DNA of 64,000 bases from Enchytraeus crypticus (Eukaryota; Annelida; Clitellata; Enchytraeida; Enchytraeidae), in assembly GCA_905160935.1 (NCBI GenBank), contig CAJHZI010000641.1, positions 1,130,501-1,194,500 on the forward strand. The letters are read 5' to 3'. The position numbers were made by a program, and so were the translations under genes. A model generated the notes under the pieces. The model made no database searches. It had not been told where the DNA came from and saw only the letters and a program-made list of their open reading frames with translations. This document shows positions 48,053-61,400 of this stretch, one piece after another; position 1 is the stretch's first letter; each line of letters starts with the position of its first letter.

Positions 48053-50348
48053 ATGCCCGGAGAAAAAATTAGAGAGATCATGAAGCAGGTGTTATCTGCA
48101 ACCTTTCTGATTGCCGCAATCCAAATGACGTCTACACAAGGTCAAGGCCAGTTTAAATTAAGTGGAGATCTGGGTATCACAATAACGGCCAACACCACAT
48201 CAATGTTTGGCGTTCAGATCTACCGAGAACTAGATCAGATGAAGACGACCTCGGCACCAACCACACCAGGCTTGACCACCGCCACCCAGAGCCACACCAC
48301 TGCCGCTTCCACTTCCCACTCCACGGGTATCCTCAGCTTTTCCATCGTAGGTCTGACCGAAACGGACAATACTTCGACGCCACTCACGCAGCAAGGTTAC
48401 TCCGTCAGCAGAGATGAGCTAATGGCAAGAAGCTATGATGTCGAACCGGCGTACCAGGCGTCTCTCAACGCCGATAGCTCCCTCCAGGCAGGCTGCACTC
48501 AGTTCATTAGCCATGGAACTACAATCAAAGGCGCCCTAAATGTAACCGCGTGTTTTCTTAAAACAAACGGCACCATCGTGAAGTCAGGCCCCGCTGAAGG
48601 GACCGGTACTACGGCCACGGAGACGGTTCAGGTGGCGGCGGGGCAGGTCTGGATGAGCGTGGCGGTGAGCGGGTGGAGCTGGTGCAATTCCTGTCAGAAG
48701 TCCGGAGATGTGAACATCAGTGGAAGCTACCTGAACGTCGACATGGAGGTGAGTGTGAACGCTGCTAGGAAGATCACGACCACTGGAGTCGTGGCGGAAA
48801 AGCCAGTGAGATACGGACTGGGAGCTGATGCGACTCTGGACCTGTCTAAAATGGTAATGTTATGATCCTCTATGCATCATTATCATCATCGTCATCATCA
48901 GCATCAGCATCATTGTCATCGTCATCATCATCGTCATTATCATCATCACCATCATCATCATCATCGTCATTATCATCATCATCATCATCATCATCATCGT
49001 CATTATCATCATCATCATCATCATCGTCATTGTCATCATCATCATATTTCCATTAATTCCAATTTAACTAGGGTCGGGATACGAATAGAGCTTCTCTTCT
49101 CCTCTCTGTCACTCACCATATCATCAGTCAATCCCTTTATTTTTCCATACGTTTTGGAATATTTTGTAGCAATTTCTGGCGTCTAGGTGCTCACCAACCC
49201 AAGGCCCTTTCTGGCGTTGGTTTGGAGCTCAGTACGTTCCTGTATTATTTATTGTAATCCTGTTTAGAGAGTTGTTCTATGTCTTCAATAGAATTTGACG
49301 ATAAAATTAAATATGTAGAAGTAAAATAATTTAAAGCAACAAATTAAAGCCACGTTTAATGCCAGTTTCCTGCTTGATTGCATTCCAGTGACGGGTTGAA
49401 CTTTTTCGTACTGATTTAAACAGGAATATGATATTTCAATTAGAATTCGTTTAGCAAAGTACTAGAATGCAGTTAGTATTTTTAACCTATGGTGATAACC
49501 GGTACGGGGGATTAATAAATTCAATAACGAGCATATTCAGAAATTTCCAACCTTTGAAATTCATGAAACCTGCAACACAAGCCGTTCTTATTCGTTTAGA
49601 CTTGCGCATCATCACTAGTTCTCATTCTTTGAGATGTGCGCAGCATCAGTAGTTCTCATTCCTTTAGACTCGCGCAGCATCAGTAGTCCCTATTCGTTTA
49701 GACTCGCGCATCATCAGTAATTATCATTCTTTGAGACTAGCGCACCATCAATAGTTTTCGTTCTTTGAGACTCGCGCATCATCAGTAGTTCTCAACTTTG
49801 ACTTAACAGTTTTATGTTATCTATTTTATCAAACTTCAGTGATGCATGGTTTGCATTTTCTATTACGTGTTACCTGTGTATAGGAAAGACTTGATGCACA
49901 TCTCTCATTTTATTATCTTCATCTTCTGCTTCCTCTGATATCTCGAACTTGAATATGAATTCTTGAAATCATTGTAATTGAGCTCATATAAATAGGCGTA
50001 AGTGTATAGTACATGTATATGCCTTGTAAGACTATACGTAATCTTGTTCTAATTGCATTATGTTCATGATCATTTCAGGCAAAGGCCGATGATGTCGTGA
50101 AACAAATCCCAACAAATTTTCCCAAGTTTGTTCCGAGCGCTGGACAGTGGAAGGGGAATGTCATAGTGGCTCTGCCTCACTTCACAGGATCCGGTGCATT
50201 CTGGCAAATCATTGATCCAGGCTATCAACCAACTCCCAAAGATGGTGGCGGAGTGGTGGGCGGAGCATCAAAGATAGTGTCGAGCCATCTGATTGGCCTC
50301 TCATCAGTGGTCGTTATGTTACGAGCTCTCTCATTTGTTAGTCTGTGA
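48053..50348 (+). CDS. Secreted, probably GPI-anchored glycoprotein, 2 exons, 357 aa
   Basis: Exon 1 is 48053-48853 (ends ATG|GTAATG, phase 0); exon 2 is 50079-50348 (follows ATTTCAG, TGA stop). The ATG at 48080 is an alternative start giving MKQVLSATFLIAAIQMTS, a clear signal peptide. A Thr/Ser/Pro-rich mucin-like stretch covers about residues 63-95 (TTSAPTTPGLTT, SHTTAASTSHST). Central residues hold cysteine pairs (AGCTQF, VTACF, WCNSCQ), several N-glycosylation sequons (NTTS, NVTA, NGTI, NISG) and beta-rich sequence. Exon 2 ends in GGVVGGASK followed by a hydrophobic tail (HLIGLSSVVVMLRALSFVSL), as in GPI-anchor signals. Coding exons are much more GC-rich than their surroundings. No family recognised. 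The intron carries a family D retroelement end and a GAC/ATC microsatellite just after the donor. Whether further 5' non-coding exons exist is unknown. Confidence 0.78.
48875..49270 (-). mobile_element. Family D retroelement 3' end with long (ATC)n tail
   Basis: (ATC)n with ATCGTC variants at 48880-49050 is the complement of a (GAT)n tail. Next comes TTTAACTAGGGTCGGGATAC then GAATAGAGCTTC, and a body with TCTGGCGTTGGTTTGGAGC at about 49211. It lies in the intron of the 48053 gene, about 20 bases beyond its splice donor. Confidence 0.75.
49570..49800. repeat. About 36-bp minisatellite
   Basis: Five to six units of TTAGACTCGCGCATCATCAG then TAGTTCTCATTCTT. It lies in the intron of the 48053 gene. 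Confidence 0.85.
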
Positions 50349-50809
50349 GACTATATCTCTAAGTAAAAGCTGACTTTTTGTTAAAGTATCAATAATTATA
50401 TTAGAGGTCTAGTGGCTTAATTGTATTCAACTTTAAATTTTATTTATATTTTCTACGTTTTCATTACATTTGCCTTTCGCTCAGCTACATTTCAGTATGA
50501 ATTAAAAATTTGTTGCCACTTCTAATTGTAGCATTTATGCGTATACAGGAATTGCTTTTTGTATGCCTATTAGTTTGGTTTACTTGTAATTCGTTTAAGA
50601 TATTATTTACAGTAGATCATACAATGCAGCTACTGTAACGAATACTAGTGTAATATGATTTAAGTCTACACGTTTTGTTGTCAGATTGAAACTCGGCACG
50701 TTTTGTTACTTCACTGATAAACCTACATGTTGACTTTAGTAGACAAATTATTAAATCGTAGGACCATTTGGATGTACTGCAGCGTTTTACGCGCTCTTGT
50801 TAACCAGGC

Positions 50810-50935
50810 CAAGTCTCAGAGCAGCAAGTCTACAAGTAGACAGGCTAAGTCTACCAGTAGCCAGGCTAAGTCTACAAGTAAACAGGCAAAGTCTACCAGT
50901 AGCCAGGCTAAGTCTACAAGTAGACAGGCTAAGTT
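50810..50935. repeat. 21-bp minisatellite, open in several frames
   Basis: Six units of GCTAAGTCTACAAGTAGACAG type, a multiple of three, so it stays open in both directions (AKSTSSQ-type repeats on the plus strand). No start, signal or splice context makes it a gene. It lies downstream of the 48053 gene. Confidence 0.8.
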
Positions 50936-51029
50936 TCATAACCGATACGGCAAATTTTAAGAGAGTCGATCCAGAATTCATATTTACATGTACTTTGAAT
51001 TCCAAACTTTGCTTATATATGCTTTAATA

Positions 51030-51175
51030 TAAAAAGCTGGTAAAGCTAATTTTAACGTCAGTTTCCTCACTCGAAAGCTACGTCAGTGACCGGCGAGACC
51101 AGGATTTGAACCCCGCACATATTGATCAGCGATCGAGTATCGTACCGACATCGCCACTGGCTCCAGCCAGTATGT
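51030..51175 (-). mobile_element. SINE family A copy
   Basis: The plus strand reads TTAACGTCAGTTTCCTCACT, CGAAAGCTACGTCAGTGACC, GGATTTGAACCCCGCACAT and CATCGCCACTGGCTCCAGCC: the full family A sequence on the minus strand. Confidence 0.88.
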
Positions 51176-51582
51176 TAAGCGTTAAATCGGTTAAGCGTCT
51201 CGACTGTGGAGCAGATGATGTACTGTACAAATTATTAAATCGCTGATTTTACTTGAGCGAACGTTAATCTAGCTATAGCGATTTAAGTCATAGATTAGAA
51301 AATTATAGCAGATCTCATGCAGTTACTAGTTCAATGTTTTATTCAATTACCAGCTTTCTTATATATTTAGAATGTTTTGTGCAATAAAACGAAGATTAAA
51401 ATTTTTTGATACGTAAATTAATGTTTGTTGTCTTATTTTCAGAATTTGACTGACGTAATATAGAACACTTGTGACAATAAATTGCAAACGAGGGAATTGT
51501 TTTCATTAGAGTTATACTAAGACAGATATTCAGATTTAATAGGCGTGCTCATGGGGAATAATCGAAAGATAAGAGATAATAC

Positions 51583-51642
51583 ATCATCATCATCATCTTC
51601 CCTTAAATCCCAGTTTAACCAGGGTCGGGATACGAATAGACA
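51583..51642 (-). mobile_element. Family D retroelement extreme 3' end
   Basis: CATCATCATCATCTTCCCTT then AAATCCCAGTTTAACCAGGG and TCGGGATACGAATAGA, the complement of the 5105-5160 tail. A second, similar fragment is at 51866-51915 (CATCATCATCTTCCCTGTAA then TCCCAGCTTAGCTAGGG). Confidence 0.7.
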
Positions 51643-52254
51643 GTGATAATACATACATAGAGTAATCACTATCATACTACATCTTCTACGGAGTTCAATA
51701 GGAAATACATGCGCAATACAAATAAATGAATAGTCAAGGAATGACAGTAATCAATCAGTACTCGCATCAGTATTTAACGTTAGTAGACTGAAAATTTACT
51801 CGTGATTTGAAGTTAGAAGTACGCGAGTTTGTCTATTGCTTGCCGCTGTTTGAAGATGTTGCGGATAGTTCATCATCATCATCTTCCCTGTAATCCCAGC
51901 TTAGCTAGGGTGGAGCTAACGTTTATAAGGTTCTGAATTTATCAACCAAAAACAAAGAAATTTATGAGTCCAGCATGCATTACTGAGAAGGAGGAAGACA
52001 TCGAATCGCATCTCAGTCTTTGATTGAAAGCCTTGTGATAAGGAAACTGATGTTAAACGTAGATTTAATAATAATAATATATATGAATCTTTATTACACT
52101 CTCAAAACGTGGTAGCAAGTTACAAACAATAACAATAATAAAGATTTAACGTCCGTTTCGATCATCCAAGAATGATGTCAATAAGGGACGTTTATAGTCA
52201 ATTAAGGCGTCTAATTTCATTTCTAAAGTATCAACTCTAAATACACACATTGCA

Positions 52255-52259
52255 CTTCC

Positions 52260-52312
<53 letters not shown>

Positions 52313-52540
52313 GGTTTAAAGTCAGTTTCCTCATCCAGGGATGATGTCAGAGACGTCCCCAACAGCACACATCACTACAGGTCAATTCACCCAGATCAAT
52401 TTGGTCATCTGCAAAATAAATGTGCTTAGGAGAAAGAAGGTCCTAAACGACAGCCAGTCCGGTGATCAGAAAATGGTCGGGGTAGATTTATTATGTCTAT
52501 AGAGGGAAAAGGTAAGTCTTAATGTAAATATAGCCTCGTT
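52255..52540 (-). mobile_element. Family M LINE 3' UTR with (AAT)n tail
   Basis: The (AAT)n at 52261-52310 is a 3' tail on the minus strand. GGTTTAAAGTCAGTTTCCTC, CATCCAGGGATGATGTCAGA, CACAGATCAATTTGG-type sequence and GGTCCTAAACGACAGCCAGT match the UTR at 25495-25690. A second partial tail in the same orientation lies at 52135-52195. Confidence 0.82.
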
Positions 52541-53449
52541 AAAGGCTTCAGAGACTGGGTTTTAAAAGCAGTCGCTAATAGCATGCAATATCAATTAGTA
52601 CTAGTCATCAGTTCCATTGAAAAAGGCAACAGAATTTTCATTCCAGAATAAGAATATGGAAGTTTAAGTTGTTAATTCAAAAATGCACGGAAATCGTTAA
52701 CTACTATCGATTTTTTTTTTTCTTGTTATACAAAAGGCACAAATCACGAGATTATAAAGTTCTCTTGCTTTGTGGTTGCTTTTCTAGATTAAATTGCTTA
52801 CAGGTAGTTATTATTTCTGATCAGGAGATTGATAGCAGCGATTTAAAACATTAAAACGTGAAAGCGTACAATAATAACATTTTGTATTGAATAAAGTATA
52901 TTCTTTACGGTAACTTAATAGTTTTTATCTAAATTTTGTAATTGGAACAAATTTTACATTTTCAAAGAGATCTCCCATCTCACATACACTGTGTAATTGA
53001 ATCATGGTAATTGCGATGTGTAAATTGTAATTAGTAAATAAGAATACAGAGAATAAAGAACAGTAACATGACTAGCATAAATAATTATAAGTATCATTCC
53101 TTAATCAACACGTAGTAACACTTGTTAGGTTTTGATTAAAATGCCTCTTCAGCAATACCAATTATATCACGTGCAAACAAGTGAACAAGTTCAAGAACAA
53201 TTAAACCAATGAAAACGTGCAGACACAAAAACGCAATCAGTTGGAAATATTATACAATTTTCTGAAATGACGAAACCAGGTATATCTGAAAAGATGTAGT
53301 GCCAATTAATGATACTTGATGCAATAATATGAGGTAAGAGTAGGATTTAATTAATTAGACTCGCTAGCATAGAAAGACGATACTTGTTACTAATCAAAAT
53401 CATCTATTTTAGGTTTTCAATTAACACAGCGTCATTTGATACAATAATT

Positions 53450-53715
53450 AAAATTTAACATTAATAGAAATGTGATAATTACTATAACGTCATTGAAAAT
53501 CTGAAAAAAATTTAACATAAATAGAAGTGTGCTAATTACAATGTTATTTGAAATCTGAATAAATTTAACATTAATAGAAATGTGCTAAATACAATCCCGT
53601 TATTTTAAATCTGAAGGAATTTAACATTAATAGAAATGTGCTTATTACAATACCGTTATTTTAAATCTGAAGGAATTTAACATTAATAGAATTGTACGAA
53701 TACATCATTTGAAAT
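53450..53715. repeat. About 55-bp AT-rich tandem repeat
   Basis: Five units of AATTTAACATTAATAGAAAT then GTGCTAATTACAAT and CATTTGAAATCTGAA, just downstream of the acid ceramidase stop codon and possibly within its 3' UTR. Confidence 0.85.
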
Positions 53716-53864
53716 CTGAAGACATAGGAACAAATTGCTAATCGCGACAGCATTAAGCTGGACATCATGATATCAGTACAAATTAAACAACGATTAATTA
53801 GAAATTTATACACACATTATAACTTATCTTAAATAGAAAATAACTTTAAGAGTCTGCAACTCTA

Positions 53865-56800
53865 TCAGAAGGGAAAGCAAGGATCCGGGCAGTATTGGAG
53901 ATAGGCTTCTAGCCGTCCAGCATTCACCTGCATCAGAGCCGTGTACGTTGTCAGCTAAGAAAACAATCAACAAAATTATCAATTATAATAAATAAATATA
54001 TTAATAATAATCATTATTATTGTAATTAATAATAATTGATGATAATAGTAATAATAGCAGTTTTTTCAAATAATAGTAGTAAGAATAAGAATAATTTTTA
54101 TAATTATAAAAATATCAAAATTATCAATTCAAATCAATGAATTAAACGTATAAATACTAAAAACATTCACTGTAAAATATAAAAACAATTCATTGCAGAA
54201 TATGCTTACCTTACTGCTACACGAAAATCGAGATTAATTCAGCTAAGAGGCAATAAAAACTAATTCAGCTCTACATTTACCAATACATTATTTTATTGTG
54301 TCATGTTATTATGTTATGTTATTTTATTATATTATGTCATGTTATTATGTTATGTTATTTTATTATATTACGTCATGTTATTATGTTATGTTATTACGCT
54401 ATGCGTCATCACACAATAACATCATCATGTCAACAAGCACAGAAACAGACACCGTGACACTGTAAGTAGAACTATCAAAGAAAGACTCACCTTATTTAGT
54501 ATTGGTTTGGACGACAAGACATCAAATATTCCAGAAAATCCAACATTCTACAAAATTAGAAGTAAAGTAATTATACTGTTTGCTAGATTACTTCAATAGC
54601 ACTATATTACATTAACGGCAAAATTAATCACAGTGCATCACAGAAAGGTTTTGTGCTCACTTTATTTCATAAAACATTGTAATAGCATAGCTGCCAACAT
54701 ACTTGTTTTGCATGCGATCTACTTGTACTGAAAATTGGCGCTGTACTGAAAATTGGCGCTGATTGTACGCTGATGCTAAATGTACTTGTTTAATTTAGGA
54801 CGAGTTGTGAAGCTATAGGAGGCAATGGCTGTAGAAAATTAAAAGTTTGGATAGAGAATTAACATCACATTAAAACCAAGTAGACGCCAGTAGCAAAGAA
54901 CAAAAACTATGTACGACAATTAAACTTAAGAAAATGGGATTGAAGTATAAAAACGTTTGTTTATCTAGGAAGCGAAAAAAAAGCAGAATGTGGATCAGAC
55001 TCAGAAAATAAGAGAAGAATCGTTCTAGCACGAGCCACTTTTAGCAAATTATATGCAATCGTAAGAAGGCACGATGTCAAACACGAGATTAAATAAAGAA
55101 TTTTTAACTCTTGAGTGATACCAATATTAACCTAAGAATGTAAAGCGTGGGAATTAACAAAGGCAATTTAAAAAAATTGAATGATACCGAAAACAAGGGA
55201 TAAGGAGAATACTAAGTATAAGTTACAAAGAGCATGTTACAAACGAGAACTTAAGGATAAGGAAAAACACAAAAATTTTTTATGTTAAGTGAAATCATCA
55301 AGACAAGAATGAAATTGGCTGGACGTGTGAAGTGCATGGAAGAAACCAGAAGCCCTCGAAAGATATTTAACAACAAAGCAAAAGAAAAATGAACAGTGAG
55401 AAGACCTAAAAGAAGTAGGAGAGCCTGTCTCGAAAAAACTTTAAAGCTGCAAGTTTGATAAAGAATGAATAGTGACTAAAAGAAGCTGGAAAACAGAAAA
55501 CAGCTGGAAAGAAGTTAGAAAATTTGTCTCGAAATAAATGTAAAGCTGCAAGAATTAATATTCATGGAAAAACAGAAGCACGAAAAGAATTAATATCGAG
55601 GAAATGGCGAAGAATAGTCTAGGCAGGAACAGCACAGAGAAATCTTTGGGTGGAACCAACCCTAAGATGATCACATGATTACATGCTCGCACTATGTAAT
55701 TGATGTGATTGATATTATTCAACAGATTCTCATTTTCTCTCTCTCTCTCTCTATCTCTCTCTCTTTCTCTCTCTCCTTGTTATTTAGTATAATTATTAGA
55801 GAAACCCGAGTGCATAAACGCACGTATTAGTATTGGCGCTTAAGTAATTAAAACATAAAAAATAAAATGTGTTCTATTTAAGATTTAATTTATACTCGCC
55901 AGGTGCGCTGTAATCAGCATTAATACGGGCAGACAGAACTGGCTCATGATATATATAATTAAAAGGTTCAACATATTTAGAAATAATAAGTTCTCTATAT
56001 TATAACATATATCTCAAAAGTACTTATGACCAAAAGAAGAGAACAAGTAACCTACTCTGCCATAAGCCACAACTGGCCGGCAGTCCTAGACTCTAACAAC
56101 AACAGTGCGATTAGCATTGTTATTGTTACACTATTGTTACTGTTGTTTCACTGTTGTCCATGACAATATCTAGCACTATGAAACCAAATCAAAACAAGAG
56201 ACATGCAGATTTCAAATGGACTATGCAAAACTAATGGACTCAACACGTGGGTCTCTTTGTTAAGATTCCTGAAGTTTTATTCTAACCTTTTGCGTCAGTT
56301 CTTTCATGCACTTATGGGCTGGAGTGCGACGATCATCGAGGAAGAACGGCTCCACCCAGTTGTCGTAGTTTGTCTCCAGCAAGTACCACGTGCTATTTCT
56401 AGTTCCCATGTCCCAAATATCAACCGCCTTTTGTCGCGACCGCGTGATAATACAAGCCTGTGCGCAAACATTTATAAAAATTAGTCAATATTGATGATAG
56501 AAAAAAAATTATACATATGTTTAAGACCATACCGCATGCAACTGTAAGAAGACTAGCAAATTAAAGGAAGAAAGTGTTCAATTATATTAATAATAATTAG
56601 AAATTTCATTAGATAAGCTTACCATAGTAAGCTACAGTGACTCAGAAAACAGCGAATTCATGAAGAGTTGTTAGTGTTCACTTGGTCTCTATGTAAAACA
56701 GCAAACTAGCTTGACCAAGCCAGGGTAGCTATGATTGTTTGGAAAGACACTGTGGTAGTTTATAAAAGATACAGGAGATCACTTGAAGAAAAACTGAACT

Positions 56801-58421
56801 TAGTTGCAATATAGAATGTTGGGAGAGTACATCGATTATATTAACGGTTAGAGAGTTAGTCTCGGATGCATGTGGCCTTAGTTCAAAGCCCAGTCCAATC
56901 AACCAATGATGGATCTCCCCTTGGGCCCATGCAAGATTTTTCATGTGTCGGAAATTGTTGCCAATTGGCGCTATCAATAGGAAAGATACGACTAACTTTA
57001 GAAAGAATTAATAAAAGTTGCCAGAAACCTGTAAGACAGTCTTGAAGACTAGCTACCGGCCATGACACTGCTATAGAAATTGTACGAGTTTAATATTTTA
57101 ATTGTTATTACCAATATAGACATAATATTGTGACGTCCTCTTCAAAAATTGTCAACAGAATAGAACTATAATTACAAAAATACTGCTTAAACAGGATCTT
57201 CATGATAAATATTAGTAATATTTATATAATTTCATATAATCGAATCCTCAGACACGCAACCCACCTCTTGGGACATATTTCCACCGAGGATGAAGTAGGC
57301 TGGAGCTAGCATGGATGTGTTAGCCAGCATGAGACGAGCCTGCTTGTAACTGGTCGCCTCTTCCAGGACTCGTCGTGTGAGGAACCCCATCCACGAGGAG
57401 CTGCGATCACCCAGGATCCATTTGAGTATTCCAATGTATCCACCATCCGCGTTAAACCTCTCGTTCAGTGTCAGCGAAAATATGCCCTAAACAGTCAAAT
57501 ATAGGTCAATTATAGGTCAGTTAGAGGTCACGTAGAGGTCAAGTAATCTAGAAAATAAGCCCTAGAACAGTCAATTATAGGTCAATTATAGGTCAATTAT
57601 AGGTCAGTTAGAGGTCACGTAGAGGTCAGGTAATCTAGAAAATAAGCCCTAGAACAGTGAATTAGAGGTCAAGTAAATCTAGAAAATACATAGAATATGA
57701 GAATGAGAGCAGTAAATGACTACGGTGATGCTTTCTCTAAAACATTTAATGAAATCAAACATAACTACGGTACGTATAATTTTATATAGCCCTGTATATA
57801 CCCCATGAATAAAGTCAAGAGAACGGAAAAAGAACTGAGGAAGGCAAGAAACACCACCTCTGAAGCCATGTCTTTCCAAGCAATTCGAACCATTAAAGGG
57901 TGGATAGGGCAAAGCATTTTGCATTAAAATATATTGTTGAAAGCAGTTTAAGAATCATATTACAGCAAATATAGTCAGCAATAATGTGTAAATAACGAGA
58001 CCGGCTTGATGGCTGTCAGAATTCCAATGTAACCAGCATAGTTCACAGATTTGAACAGAGTCTTTCCATTTCTTCGCCAGTCCAGACTGACAATAGCAGG
58101 GCGTAGAACATCTGTAATCTCCCACGTGTGATTGTCCATGTCCCATCTAAATATAAATGTCAATCAAACTTAATACTAGTGTCAATCATTCTAAAAGAGC
58201 ATTCAAAAAGCATTCGTCTAAGTCACTAATTGATAATAATATAATAATAACAGAGATTTGTGGACTGCTATTGGCCAGTGTCAGGGAAGTTATTTATTAG
58301 CATAGCTTTATGCGACAGTTTGCTAACCCTAAAGGAAGCAATAGACTTTCAAGCCACGAAGCTCTGATAGGACAACCAGACCAGACTTTAAAACTTAAAT
58401 ACCATTGTGCCATATACCGAT

Positions 58422-58471
<50 letters not shown>

Positions 58472-61400
58472 ATATAGTCTGAACAAACCCCATAAACAAT
58501 CCGAAGTCCAAGTTGCGCCCATGATATAAATTTCCTAAGAAAACATTATAGCAAGACGAATTCAAATGGCTATACTATGCACACATTAACAGAACATCCA
58601 ATAAAAAAATAGTTAACTAAGTTCAGTAGTCAATATTTTGTGTAACTTTTAACACGAAAGTACATGCAGCTACGAACACTATTGGTCCTACTCAACTTTC
58701 TGTAAACATTAACATTTCATTGTCTTTTAGAAGCTGTACTATAATTGAGCAAAACAAAACTGAATATAAAATGCGAGTTATAAAAACCAACATCCTTAAG
58801 CCGATTTATACATTTTGCTGAATGCCAACTTATTAAATAAATTTATCACAGACAATAAAAAATAACATCATTAATTAGGCAAAACAGAAAGTAGTCCAAG
58901 CTTATTAATACAATCAAATCTATTTATTTAATTGTATATACCTAGAATTAGAATATCTGCAACTCCAAGAGTCAACTAACTGCCCTCCAGTTGATGGGCG
59001 ATAATTAAGCAGGCAATAATTATCTTAGTACTTTACGAATCAACAATTTGAATGCTTAACTATAAAAATATCCTTGCTAATTATTTCATCCAAAGTATTA
59101 TAACTACGATTTTGAGAGCAATGCTATGAAGAGTTTAAAAGTACAATATAAATATTTAGTGAGGACAGTTTGTAATACAATCAAATTCGATTTATCAAAG
59201 AGTAAAGTCATATAAATTTCGTTTATTGTATTAACCCTGCCAATCCTTTAATCAAACTAATTCTGCAAATATATTAAAGTAAAATCGCAGTAGAAACCTG
59301 AGAGATCTTCAGCAATGACAGAAGTACAGACCGTGAATATCTCATAGAATATATTGTACATCACAATCTCCCCTAAAAGCACAAACAGATGAGCGAAACT
59401 TGCATAATTAAAATCAGCAATAAACATCCATAGGGTTTCGACCGGGACTGATGGTCGACAGAGATTACTTTAGAGTCGACTTCAACATCTCTCTTAGTGC
59501 ACTGCCTACTGGCAGGTCCATTGTATATAACGCCTCCACGCTTCTCTGTTCACATATGAGTGAATCTTTAAATCATCTATCATTCCTAATCTCGGTCTGC
59601 CTCTATTTCCTTCCATTCTGCCTTCTATGACCTCTTTTAGTAGACTTTCCCCGCTTAGAATGTGTTCTATCCAACTCTTCTTCCTATTTCTGAATATCAA
59701 TTGTCTATCTGTACCAACTCTCTAGAACTCTCTACGAACCAACTTCACCATTAATTTCATTAAATATTTTAGTCATAGACAAACTATTAGAATCAAGCAT
59801 TTAGTAACAGCATTCTGAAAACTCTAATGGTACAGTAAATTTGGTAGTTTCACGTATAGATAACAGCACAAAAAGCTAACTAATTGATTGAACAATATTT
59901 TTTTAAGTTAAATTATCCTAATGTTTTGATTTTGATAAACAATGGCTTCTTCATCCTCAGAAAAACATATGGCCTTCACACAAGACTTCAGAAGATCAGT
60001 ATCACTGCTTTTAGGTTTTTAAACTGCAGCTCACTATCCACAACTAAGTTACTAATTTCTTCCAAGTGGGACGTAAACTCTTAATCAATTAATCTTTGTT
60101 GATTATTTAGCTACCTTAGTTATAGCAGTTTTTCATTAGCTACATTGAGAGAGCAGAAACATTCAGTGAATTCAATTGGATAACAGAGTTTTTATGTAAG
60201 AACGATGAGCAGCTGATTGGATATGACTCAGGATTTAGTAAATGAGAACAGTAAGTAAGTTTAGTAAAATACTTCACAGTATAGCTAGATAGCTTAGATA
60301 CAGGTATGACTTAGTATGATAAAAATGGCATCAATGAATTGAGATCATCTCAATGATCAATGAATTGTGATTATCTCAGTGATAAATGAATTGAGATCAT
60401 CTCAATGATCAATGAATAGTGATAATCTCAGTGGCCAATGAATTGAGACCATCTCAGTGATCAATGAATAGTGATAATCTCAGTGATCCATGAATAGAGA
60501 TCATCTCAGTGATCAATGAATAGTGATAATCTAAGTGAACAATGAATTATAATCATCTCAGAGATCAATGAATAAAGATCATCTCAGCGATCAATTAGTT
60601 GACATTATCCCAATGATCAATGAATTGAGATCATCTCAGAGATCAATGAATGGAGACCATCTCAATGATCAATGAATAGTGATAATCTCAGTGATCAATG
60701 AATTATAATCATCTCAGAGATCAATGAATAAAGATCATCTCAGTGATCAATGAATTGTGATCGTCTCAGTGATCAATTAATTGGCATTATCCCAATGATC
60801 AATGAATTGAGATAATCTCAGTGCTCAATGAATAGTGATAATCTCAGTGATCAATGAATTATAATCATCTCAGAGATCAATGAATTGAGACCATCTCAGT
60901 GATCAATGAATAGTGATAATCTCAGTGATCAATGAATAGTGATAATCTCAGTGATCAATGAATTATAATCATCTCAGAGATCAATGAATAAAGATCATCT
61001 AAGTGATCAATGAATTGTGATCATCTCAATGATCAATGAATTGTGATCATCTCAATGATCAATGAATTGTGATCATCTAAGTGATCAATGAATTGTGATC
61101 ATCTAAGTGATCAATGAATTGTGATCATCTCAATGATCAATGAATTGAGATAATTTCCTTGACCAGTGTGTAGGGATCACACAAATCAAAACCTATATTA
61201 AACTTTAAAAGCAATCAGGGAATTTCTTACCTAATGGAAGATTGACAGCCTTAGCAAATCCTTTTAATTCATCACCGAAAGGCTTTGGTAATGTATCTGC
61301 CAGGTAGCCCTAAATAGTCCAATAGATAAAATGCTAAATAAATAGAAGTCAATACATTAAATGCTCAATTATTAAGCTTCATTGAGACTAACCAAAGGAT

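Noticed and set aside
48860-49186. His-, Ser- and Met-rich open frames
   Set aside because: They are translations of the (ATC)n tail of a retroelement in both strands.
50727-50960. Repeat protein of AKSTS units
   Set aside because: The 21-bp unit stays open in several frames on both strands, as expected for a minisatellite with no gene.
56830-56960. tRNA-like segment with GTTCAAAGCCC
   Set aside because: The B-box is weak, no cloverleaf forms, and no copies of a known SINE family match convincingly.
60325-61150. Regularly spaced repeats resembling a CRISPR array
   Set aside because: Units are directly adjacent with no unique spacers, and the setting is a eukaryotic intron.
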